From Parapristionchus giblindavisi (lineage: Eukaryota > Nematoda > Chromadorea > Rhabditida > Diplogasteridae), in contig CALSFV010000654.1 of assembly GCA_943737045.1 (NCBI GenBank), positions 124,001-188,000 of the forward strand: DNA of 64,000 bases, given 5' to 3'. Position 1 is the stretch's first letter. Every line of letters starts with the position of its first letter. A program made the position numbers and the translations under genes. A model generated the notes under the pieces. The model ran no database searches, had not been told where the DNA came from, and saw nothing but the letters and a program-made list of their open reading frames with translations. Below, piece by piece: positions 1 to 10,259 of the stretch.

Positions 1-17
1 CAGTTGAGCTTCCCTTG
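1..17. mobile_element. Right end of an inverted-repeat element, cut by window start
   Basis: Bases 1-17 match the last 17 bases of the six complete elements, ending CCCTTG, followed by the TGA target copy at 18-20 and then GTATCTTGCACG of the interrupted monomer. The rest lies outside the window. The match to 3428-3444 continues downstream at the 3427-bp offset, so it belongs to the same amplified family. Confidence 0.9.
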
Positions 18-463
18 TGAGTATCTTGCACGTTCCCATGTTGAACAACGGCCACTTCAGCCGAATTAACAAAATTGAATTATGCTTTTTTGGCAATAAA
101 GAATTCGTGACACGTTAATATATTATCGAAACTTATCGTAGCATATACCATGTGAAAGAGCAAAAAAATTCTGAATAATCTACACTTCAGTTCATGTCAA
201 ACTGTAATGCTGTGTTGATTCCACAATGCAATAAGTACAAAAGTAGCTCTCACTCTGATAAGACCAAAACAATACCTGGCATGAAAAATTTTCTGCTAAA
301 CCCAGCGTGTCATATACCAAACGAAAGAGCAAAAAATTCTGAGTATTTTGCACGTTCCCATGTTGAACAACGGCCACTTCAGCCGAATTAACAAAACTGA
401 ATTATGCTTTTTTGGCAATAAAGAATTCGTGTCAAGTTAATATATTATCGAAACTTATCGTAG

Positions 464-784
464 CATATACCACGTGAAAGAGCAAAAAATTCTGAATAAT
501 CTACACTTCAGTTCATGTCAAACTGTAATGCTGTGTTGATTCCACAATGCAAAAAGTACAAAAGTAGCTTTCACTCTGATAAGACCAAAACAATACCTGA
601 AATGAAATATTTTCTGCTACACCCAGCGTGTCATATACCAAACGAAAGAGCAAAAAATTCTGAGTATCTTGCACGTTCCCATGTTGAACAACGGCCACTT
701 CAGCCGAATTAACAAAATTGAATTATGCATTTTTGGCAATAAAGAATTCGTGACACGTTAATATATTATCGAAACTTATCGTAG
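464..784 (+). repeat. Representative monomer, built of two related halves
   Basis: This 321-bp monomer starts at a CATATACCA and can be split at 632, where a second CATATACCA begins. Half A (464-631) and half B (632-784) share CATATACCA, three differing bases, then an identical 20-bp stretch GAAAGAGC-A6-TTCTGA, followed by a more diverged match to about 55 bp (both contain CAC and then CATGT). Beyond that the halves cannot be aligned by eye. This suggests an old duplication inside the monomer. The monomer also carries AATAAAGAATTC near 739-750 and TTAATATATTATCGAAAC upstream of the next unit. Confidence 0.75.
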
Positions 785-1309
785 CATATACCATGTGAAA
801 GAGCAAAAAAATTCTGAATAATCTACACTTCAGTTCATGTCAAACGGTAAACTTGTTTTGATTCCACAATGCAATAAGTACAAAAGTAGCTTTCACTCTG
901 ATAAGACCAAAACAATACCTGAAATGAAAAATTTTCTGCTAAACCCAGCGTGTCATATACCAAACGAAAGAGCAAAAAATTCTGAGTATTTTGCACGTTC
1001 CCATGTTGAACAACGGCCCCTTCAGCCGAATTAACAAAATTGAATTATGCATTTTTGGCAATAAAGAATTCGTGAATTCAAGTTAATATATTATCGAAAC
1101 TTATCGTAGCATATACCACGTGAAAGAGCAAAAAATTTTGAATGATCTCCACTTCAGTTCATGTCAAACTGTAATGCTGTGTTGATTCCACAATGCAAAA
1201 AGTACAAAAGTAGCTTTCACTCTGATAAGACCAAAACAATACCTGAAATGAAATATTTTCTGCTACACCCAGCGTGTCATATACCAAACGAAAGAGCAAA
1301 AAATTCTGA

Positions 1310-1731
1310 CAAGGGAAGCACAACTGGAAACGGAAACGATTCCGAAATTTACCTATATAGGTGGATAGGGTTGAGGGGGGGATGCCCAAAAGTGGCTTCA
1401 AAAGTTGCACCGCTGATCTACTAATCGATATTTTCAATCGATATGTCTTTACCCATTTACGTTTAAAATGTCTTAAGAGTTCCCCAACTTCATTTTCATT
1501 GTTTTTTTCGTCATTTCCTATCTTTAACATGAAAATAGAACATTTTGAAAGAAGAGAAAAAAGTTTTAGGCAAAAATTGGACGCGCGTGTTAAAATATAT
1601 CGATTGAAAATATCGATTAGTAGATCAGCGGTGCAACTTTTGAAACCACTTTTGGACATCTCCCACCCAACTCTATCCACCTATATAGGTAAATTTCGGA
1701 ATCGTTTCCGTTTCCAGTTGAGCTTCCCTTG
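1310..1731. mobile_element. Non-autonomous inverted-repeat DNA transposon, copy 1
   Basis: This 422-bp element begins CAAGGGAAGC and ends GCTTCCCTTG. Its outer 135 bp at each end are inverted copies with about seven mismatches by hand count. It is flanked by TGA at 1307-1309 and TGA at 1732-1734, while the uninterrupted monomer has a single TGA there, so the target duplication is 3 bp. The arms contain the 12-bp palindrome ACCTATATAGGT and two ATCGAT motifs. The middle of about 150 bp is AT-rich and shows no transposase frame. It is a MITE or foldback-type element that needs a transposase from elsewhere. A 3-bp TNA-like target fits several cut-and-paste superfamilies, and I cannot assign one. 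Confidence 0.88.
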
Positions 1732-3020
1732 TGAGTATCTTGCACGTTCCCATGTTGAACAACGGCCACTTCAGCCGAATTAACAAAATTGAATTATGCT
1801 TTTTTGGCAATAAAGAATTCGTGACACGTTAATATATTATCGAAACTTGTCGTAGCATATACCATGTGAAAGAGCAAAAAAATTCTGAATAATCTACACT
1901 TCAGTTCATGTCAAACTGTAATGCTGTGTTGATTCCACAATGCAAAAAGTACAAAAGTAGCTTTCACTCTGATAAGACCAAAACAATACCTGAAATGAAA
2001 TATTTTCTGCTACACCCAGCGTGTCATATACCAAACGAAAGAGCAAAAAATTCTGAGTATCTTGCACGTTCCCATGTTGAACAACGGCCACTTCAGCCGA
2101 ATTAACAAAATTGAATTATGCATTTTTGGCAATAAAGAATTCGTGACACGTTAATATATTATCGAAACTTATCGTAGCATATACCACGTGAAAGAGCAAA
2201 AAATTCTGAATAATCTACACTTCAGTTCATGTCAAACTGTAATGCTGTGTTGATTCCACAATGCAAAAAGTACAAAAGTAGCTTTCACTCTGATAAGACC
2301 AAAACAATACCTGAAATGAAATATTTTCTGCTACACCCAGCGTGTCATATACCAAACGAAAGAGCAAAAAATTCTGAGTATCTTGCACGTTCCCATGTTG
2401 AACAACGGCCACTTCAGCCGAATTAACAAAATTGAATTATGCATTTTTGGCAATAAAGAATTCGTGACACGTTAATATATTATCGAAACTTATCGTAGCA
2501 TATACCATGTGAAAGAGCAAAAAAATTCTGAATAATCTACACTTCAGTTCATGTCAAACTGTAATGCTGTGTTGATTCCACCATGCAATAAGTACAAAAG
2601 TAGCTTTCACTCTGATAAGACCAAAACAATACCTGGCATGAAAAATTTTCTGCTAAACCCAGCGTGTCATATACCAAACGAAAGAGCAAAAAATTCTGAG
2701 TATTTTGCACGTTCCCATGTTGAACAACGGCCACTTCAGCCGAATTAACAAAATTGAATTATGCATTTTTGGCAATAAAGAATTCGTGACACGTTAATAT
2801 ATTATCGAAACTTATCGTAGCATATACCACGTGAAAGAGCAAAAAATTCTGAATAATCTACACTTCAGTTCATGTCAAACTGTAATGCTGTGTTGATTCC
2901 ACAATGCAAAAAGTACAAAAGTAGCTTTCACTCTGATAAGACCAAAACAATACCTGAAATGAAATATTTTCTGCTACACCCAGCGTGTCATATACCAAAC
3001 GAAAGAGCAAAAAATTCTGA

Positions 3021-3444
3021 CAAGGGAAGCACAACTGGAAACGGAAACGATTCCGAAATTTACCTATATAGGTGGATAGGGTTGAGGGGGGGGGATGCCC
3101 AAAAGTGGCTTCAAAAGTTGCACCGCTGATCTACTAATCGATATTTTCAATCGATATGTCTTTACCCATTTACGTTTAAAATGTCTTAAGAGTTCCCCAA
3201 CTTCATTTTCATTGTTTTTTTCGTCATTTCCTATCTTTAACATGAAAATAGAACATTTTGAAAGAAGAGAAAAAAGTTTTAGGCAAAAATTGGACGCGCG
3301 TGTTAAAATATATCGATTGAAAATATCGATTAGTAGATCAGCGGTGCAACTTTTGAAACCACTTTTGGACATCTCCCACCCAACTCTATCCACCTATATA
3401 GGTAAATTTCGGAATCGTTTCCGTTTCCAGTTGAGCTTCCCTTG
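3021..3444. mobile_element. Non-autonomous inverted-repeat DNA transposon, copy 2
   Basis: This 424-bp element has the same ends, arms and TGA flanks (3018-3020 and 3445-3447) as copy 1, at the same monomer position. The G-run after GGGTTGA is nine bases here against seven in copy 1, which accounts for the 2-bp length difference. The host monomer (landmark at 2872) is preceded by a different monomer type from copies 1, 3 and 4, so it belongs to a different higher-order unit. Confidence 0.88.
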
Positions 3445-4736
3445 TGAGTATCTTGCACGTTCCCATGTTGAACAACGGCCACTTCAGCCGAATTAACAAA
3501 ATTGAATTATGCTTTTTTGGCAATAAAGAATTCGTGACACGTTAATATATTATCGAAACTTATCGTAGCATATACCATGTGAAAGAGCAAAAAAATTCTG
3601 AATAATCTACACTTCAGTTCATGTCAAACTGTAATGCTGTGTTGATTCCACAATGCAATAAGTACAAAAGTAGCTCTCACTCTGATAAGACCAAAACAAT
3701 ACCTGGCATGAAAAATTTTCTGCTAAACCCAGCGTGTCATATACCAAACGAAAGAGCAAAAAATTCTGAGTATTTTGCACGTTCCCATGTTGAACAACGG
3801 CCACTTCAGCCGAATTAACAAAACTGAATTATGCTTTTTTGGCAATAAAGAATTCGTGTCAAGTTAATATATTATCGAAACTTATCGTAGCATATACCAC
3901 GTGAAAGAGCAAAAAATTCTGAATAATCTACACTTCAGTTCATGTCAAACTGTAATGCTGTGTTGATTCCACAATGCAAAAAGTACAAAAGTAGCTTTCA
4001 CTCTGATAAGACCAAAACAATACCTGAAATGAAATATTTTCTGCTACACCCAGCGTGTCATATACCAAACGAAAGAGCAAAAAATTCTGAGTATCTTGCA
4101 CGTTCCCATGTTGAACAACGGCCACTTCAGCCGAATTAACAAAATTGAATTATGCATTTTTGGCAATAAAGAATTCGTGACACGTTAATATATTATCGAA
4201 ACTTATCGTAGCATATACCATGTGAAAGAGCAAAAAAATTCTGAATAATCTACACTTCAGTTCATGTCAAACGGTAAACTTGTTTTGATTCCACAATGCA
4301 ATAAGTACAAAAGTAGCTTTCACTCTGATAAGACCAAAACAATACCTGAAATGAAAAATTTTCTGCTAAACCCAGCGTGTCATATACCAAACGAAAGAGC
4401 AAAAAATTCTGAGTATTTTGCACGTTCCCATGTTGAACAACGGCCCCTTCAGCCGAATTAACAAAATTGAATTATGCATTTTTGGCAATAAAGAATTCGT
4501 GAATTCAAGTTAATATATTATCGAAACTTATCGTAGCATATACCACGTGAAAGAGCAAAAAATTTTGAATGATCTCCACTTCAGTTCATGTCAAACTGTA
4601 ATGCTGTGTTGATTCCACAATGCAAAAAGTACAAAAGTAGCTTTCACTCTGATAAGACCAAAACAATACCTGAAATGAAATATTTTCTGCTACACCCAGC
4701 GTGTCATATACCAAACGAAAGAGCAAAAAATTCTGA

Positions 4737-5158
4737 CAAGGGAAGCACAACTGGAAACGGAAACGATTCCGAAATTTACCTATATAGGTGGATAGGGTTG
4801 AGGGGGGGATGCCCAAAAGTGGCTTCAAAAGTTGCACCGCTGATCTACTAATCGATATTTTCAATCGATATGTCTTTACCCATTTACGTTTAAAATGTCT
4901 TAAGAGTTCCCCAACTTCATTTTCATTGTTTTTTTCGTCATTTCCTATCTTTAACATGAAAATAGAACATTTTGAAAGAAGAGAAAAAAGTTTTAGGCAA
5001 AAATTGGACGCGCGTGTTAAAATATATCGATTGAAAATATCGATTAGTAGATCAGCGGTGCAACTTTTGAAACCACTTTTGGACATCTCCCACCCAACTC
5101 TATCCACCTATATAGGTAAATTTCGGAATCGTTTCCGTTTCCAGTTGAGCTTCCCTTG
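4737..5158. mobile_element. Non-autonomous inverted-repeat DNA transposon, copy 3
   Basis: This 422-bp copy has a seven-base G-run and lies exactly 3427 bp downstream of copy 1, with flanks that match over about 2 kb. It is a product of segmental duplication of the array, not an independent insertion. The TGA flanks are at 4734-4736 and 5159-5161. Confidence 0.88.
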
Positions 5159-6129
5159 TGAGTATCTTGCACGTTCCCATGTTGAACAACGGCCACTTCA
5201 GCCGAATTAACAAAATTGAATTATGCTTTTTTGGCAATAAAGAATTCGTGACACGTTAATATATTATCGAAACTTGTCGTAGCATATACCATGTGAAAGA
5301 GCAAAAAAATTTTGAATAATCTACACTTCAGTTCATGTCAAACTGTAATGCTGTGTTGATTCCACAATGCAAAAAGTACAAAAGTAGCTTTCACTCTGAT
5401 AAGACCAAAACAATACCTGAAATGAAATATTTTCTGCTACACCCAGCGTGTCATATACCAAACGAAAGAGCAAAAAATTCTGAGTATCTTGCACGTTCCC
5501 ATGTTGAACAACGGCCACTTCAGCCGAATTAACAAAATTGAATTATGCATTTTTGGCAATAAAGAATTCGTGACACGTTAATATATTATCGAAACTTATC
5601 GTAGCATATACCATGTGAAAGAGCAAAAAAATTCTGAATAATCTACACTTCAGTTCATGTCAAACGGTAAACTTGTTTTGATTCCACAATGCAATAAGTA
5701 CAAAAGTAGCTTTCACTCTGATAAGACCAAAACAATACCTGAAATGAAAAATTTTCTGCTAAACCCAGCGTGTCATATACCAAACGAAAGAGCAAAAAAT
5801 TCTGAGTATTTTGCACGTTCCCATGTTGAACAACGGCCCCTTCAGCCGAATTAACAAAATTGAATTATGCATTTTTGGCAATAAAGAATTCGTGAATTCA
5901 AGTTAATATATTATCGAAACTTATCGTAGCATATACCACGTGAAAGAGCAAAAAATTTTGAATGATCTCCACTTCAGTTCATGTCAAACTGTAATGCTGT
6001 GTTGATTCCACAATGCAAAAAGTACAAAAGTAGCTTTCACTCTGATAAGACCAAAACAATACCTGAAATGAAATATTTTCTGCTACACCCAGCGTGTCAT
6101 ATACCAAACGAAAGAGCAAAAAATTCTGA

Positions 6130-6551
6130 CAAGGGAAGCACAACTGGAAACGGAAACGATTCCGAAATTTACCTATATAGGTGGATAGGGTTGAGGGGGG
6201 GATGCCCAAAAGTGGCTTCAAAAGTTGCACCGCTGATCTACTAATCGATATTTTCAATCGATATGTCTTTACCCATTTACGTTTAAAATGTCTTAAGAGT
6301 TCCCCAACTTCATTTTCATTGTTTTTTTCGTCATTTCCTATCTTTAACATGAAAATAGAACATTTTGAAAGAAGAGAAAAAAGTTTTAGGCAAAAATTGG
6401 ACGCGCGTGTTAAAATATATCGATTGAAAATATCGATTAGTAGATCAGCGGTGCAACTTTTGAAACCACTTTTGGACATCTCCCACCCAACTCTATCCAC
6501 CTATATAGGTAAATTTCGGAATCGTTTCCGTTTCCTGTTGAGCTTCCCTTG
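6130..6551. mobile_element. Non-autonomous inverted-repeat DNA transposon, copy 4
   Basis: This 422-bp copy lies 1393 bp downstream of copy 3, as part of a three-monomer tandem duplication. It has a seven-base G-run and one private change near the right end (TTTCCTGTTG at 6531-6540). The TGA flanks are at 6127-6129 and 6552-6554. Confidence 0.88.
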
Positions 6552-7048
6552 TGAGTATCTTGCACGTTCCCATGTTGAACAACGGCCACTTCAGCCGAAT
6601 TAACAAAATTGAATTATGCTTTTTTGGCAATAAAGAATTCGTGACACGTTAATATATTATCGAAACTTGTCGTAGCATATACCATGTGAAAGAGCAAAAA
6701 AATTCTGAATAATCTACACTTCAGTTCATGTCAAACTGTAATGCTGTGTTGATTCCACAATGCAATAAGTACAAAAGTAGCTCTCACTCTGATAAGACCA
6801 AAACAATACCTGGCATGAAAAATTTTCTGCTAAACCCAGCGTGTCATATACCAAACGAAAGAGCAAAAAATTCTGAGTATTTTGCACGTTCCCATGTTGA
6901 ACAACGGCCACTTCAGCCGAATTAACAAAACTGAATTATGCTTTTTTGGCAATAAAGAATTCGTGTCAAGTTAATATATTATCGAAACTTATCGTAGCAT
7001 ATACCACGTGAAAGAGCAAAAAATTCTGAATAATCTACACTTCAGTTC

Positions 7049-10000
7049 ATGTCAAACTGTAATGCTGTGTTGATTCCACAATGCAAAAAGTACAAAAGTA
7101 GCTTTCACTCTGATAAGACCAAAACAATACCTGAAATGAAATATTTTCTGCTACACCCAGCGTGTCATATACCAAACGAAAGAGCAAAAAATTCTGAGTA
7201 TCTTGCACGTTCCCATGTTGAACAACGGCCACTTCAGCCGAATTAACAAAATTGAATTATGCATTTTTGGCAATAAAGAATTCGTGACACGTTAATATAT
7301 TATCGAAACTTATCGTAGCATATACCATGTGAAAGAGCAAAAAAATTCTGAATAATCTACACTTCAGTTCATGTCAAACTGTAATGCTGTGTTGATTCCA
7401 CCATGCAATAAGTACAAAAGTAGCTTTCACCCTGATAAGACCAAAACAATACCTGGCATGAAAAATTTTCTGCTAAACCCAGCGTGTCATATACCAAACG
7501 AAAGAGCAAAAAATTCTGAGTATTTTGCACGTTCCCATGTTGAACAACGGCCACTTCAGCCGAATTAACAAAATTGAATTATGCTTTTTTGGCAATAAAG
7601 AATTCGTGTCAAGTTAATATATTATCGAAACTTATCGTAGCATATACCACGTGAAAGAGCAAAAAATTCTGAATAATCTACACTTCAGTTCATGTCAAAC
7701 TGTAATGCTGTGTTGATTCCACAATGCAAAAAGTACAAAGTAGCTTTCACTCTGATAAGACCAAAACAATACCTGAAATGAAATATTTTCTGCTACACCC
7801 AGCGTGTCATATACCAAACGAAAGAGCAAAAAATTCTGAGTATCTTGCACGTTCCCATGTTGAACAACGGCCACTTCAGCCGAATTAACAAAATTGAATT
7901 ATGCATTTTTGGCAATAAAGAATTCGTGACACGTTAATATATTATCGAAACTTATCGTAGCATATACCACGTGAAAGAGCAAAAAATTCTGAATAATCTA
8001 CACTTCAGTTCATGTCAAACGGTAAACTTGTTTTGATTCCACAATGCAATAAGTACAAAAGTAGCTTTCACTCTGATAAGACCAAAACAATACCTGAAAT
8101 GAAAAATTTTCTGCTAAACCCAGCGTGTCATATACCAAACGAAAGAGCAAAAAATTCTGAGTATTTTGCACGTTCCCATGTTGAACAACGGCCACTTCAG
8201 CCGAATTAACAAAACTGAATTATGCTTTTTTGGCAATAAAGAATTCGTGTCAAGTTAATATATTATCGAAACTTATCGTAGCATATACCACGTGAAAGAG
8301 CAAAAAATTCTGAATAATCTACACTTCAGTTCATGTCAAACTGTAATGCTGTGTTGATTCCACAATGCAAAAAGTACAAAAGTAGCTTTCACTCTGATAA
8401 GACCAAAACAATACCTGAAATGAAATATTTTCTGCTACACCCAGCGTGTCATATACCAAACGAAAGAGCAAAAAATTCTGAGTATCTTGCACGTTCCCAT
8501 GTTGAACAACGGCCACTTCAGCCGAATTAACAAAATTGAATTATGCATTTTTGGCAATAAAGAATTCGTGACACGTTAATATATTATCGAAACTTATCGT
8601 AGCATATACCATGTGAAAGAGCAAAAAAATTCTGAATAATCTACACTTCAGTTCATGTCAAACTGTAATGCTGTGTTGATTCCACCATGCAATAAGTACA
8701 AAAGTAGCTTTCACTCTGATAAGACCAAAACAATACCTGGCATGAAAAATTTTCTGCTAAACCCAGCGTGTCATATACCAAACGAAAGAGCAAAAAATTC
8801 TGAGTATTTTGCACGTTCCCATGTTGAACAACGGCCACTTCAGCCGAATTAACAAAATTGAATTATGCTTTTTTGGCAATAAAGAATTCGTGTCAAGTTA
8901 ATATATTATCGAAACTTATCGTAGCATATACCACGTGAAAGAGCAAAAAATTCTGAATAATCTACACTTCAGTTCATGTCAAACTGTAATGCTGTGTTGA
9001 TTCCACAATGCAAAAAGTACAAAGTAGCTTTCACTCTGATAAGACCAAAACAATACCTGAAATGAAATATTTTCTGCTACACCCAGCGTGTCATATACCA
9101 AACGAAAGAGCAAAAAATTCTGAGTATCTTGCACGTTCCCATGTTGAACAACGGCCACTTCAGCCGAATTAACAAAATTGAATTATGCATTTTTGGCAAT
9201 AAAGAATTCGTGACACGTTAATATATTATCGAAACTTATCGTAGCATATACCACGTGAAAGAGCAAAAAATTCTGAATAATCTACACTTCAGTTCATGTC
9301 AAACGGTAAACTTGTTTTGATTCCACAATGCAATAAGTACAAAAGTAGCTTTCACTCTGATAAGACCAAAACAATACCTGAAATGAAAAATTTTCTGCTA
9401 AACCCAGCGTGTCATATACCAAACGAAAGAGCAAAAAATTCTGAGTATTTTGCACGTTCCCATGTTGAACAACGGCCACTTCAGCCGAATTAACAAAACT
9501 GAATTATGCTTTTTTGGCAATAAAGAATTCGTGTCAAGTTAATATATTATCGAAACTTATCGTAGCATATACCACGTGAAAGAGCAAAAAATTCTGAATA
9601 ATCTACACTTCAGTTCATGTCAAACTGTAATGCTGTGTTGATTCCACAATGCAAAAAGTACAAAAGTAGCTTTCACTCTGATAAGACCAAAACAATACCT
9701 GAAATGAAATATTTTCTGCTACACCCAGCGTGTCATATACCAAACGAAAGAGCAAAAAATTCTGAGTATCTTGCACGTTCCCATGTTGAACAACGGCCAC
9801 TTCAGCCGAATTAACAAAATTGAATTATGCATTTTTGGCAATAAAGAATTCGTGACACGTTAATATATTATCGAAACTTATCGTAGCATATACCATGTGA
9901 AAGAGCAAAAAAATTCTGAATAATCTACACTTCAGTTCATGTCAAACTGTAATGCTGTGTTGATTCCACCATGCAATAAGTACAAAAGTAGCTTTCACTC

Positions 10001-10259
10001 TGATAAGACCAAAACAATACCTGGCATGAAAAATTTTCTGCTAAACCCAGCGTGTCATATACCAAACGAAAGAGCAAAAAATTCTGAGTATTTTGCACGT
10101 TCCCATGTTGAACAACGGCCACTTCAGCCGAATTAACAAAATTGAATTATGCTTTTTTGGCAATTAAGAATTCGTGTCAAGTTAATATATTATCGAATCT
10201 TATCGTAGCATATACCACGTGAAAGAGCAAAAAATTCTGAATAATCTACACTTCAGTTC
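7049..10259 (+). repeat. Four-monomer higher-order repeat, 1284 bp
   Basis: Landmarks at 7049, 7371, 7692 and 8012 recur at 8333, 8655, 8976 and 9296, and again from 9617, at an offset of exactly 1284 bp. Rare markers travel with the unit, such as a one-base deletion giving GTACAAAGTAGC near 7734 and 9018, and TTCCACCATGC at 7395, 8679 and 9963. Two and a half copies are present. No gene is supported. Confidence 0.9.

Larger units (their letters stand above)
1..7048 (+). repeat. Satellite block carrying the inverted-repeat element
   Basis: This stretch is satellite with four full inverted-repeat insertions and one tail. Two repeat periods are visible. Bases from 1 to about 2150 recur at offset 3427 (for example 194 to 3621, 1161 to 4588), sharing rare variants such as AACTTGTCG near 1844 and 5271. 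A 1393-bp three-monomer unit, with the element in its third monomer, occupies 515-1907, 3942-5334 and 5335-6727. Few differences separate the copies, for example TTTCCTGTTG at 6531-6540 against TTTCCAGTTG elsewhere. No gene is supported. Confidence 0.9.

Noticed and set aside
192..391. Small frames of 61 and 65 codons in nearly every monomer as genes
   Set aside because: They overlap on opposite strands, change amino acids freely between monomer classes, and are broken in many copies by insertions, stops and the T-run variant. Array homogenisation explains their persistence.
515..712. Hammerhead ribozyme in the monomer
   Set aside because: CTGATAAG and CGAAAC resemble parts of the conserved core, but the required CTGANGA is not met and the parts lie too far apart, in the wrong order, for a self-cleaving fold.
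464..784. CENP-B box in the monomer
   Set aside because: I looked for TTCG followed at the right spacing by A and CGGG on both strands. The monomer contains no CGGG or CCCG at all.
1159..1680. Minus-strand frame of 173 codons over the inverted-repeat element as a transposase
   Set aside because: It is read from the inverted arms and satellite, has no transposase motif, and its extent differs between copies according to the G-run.
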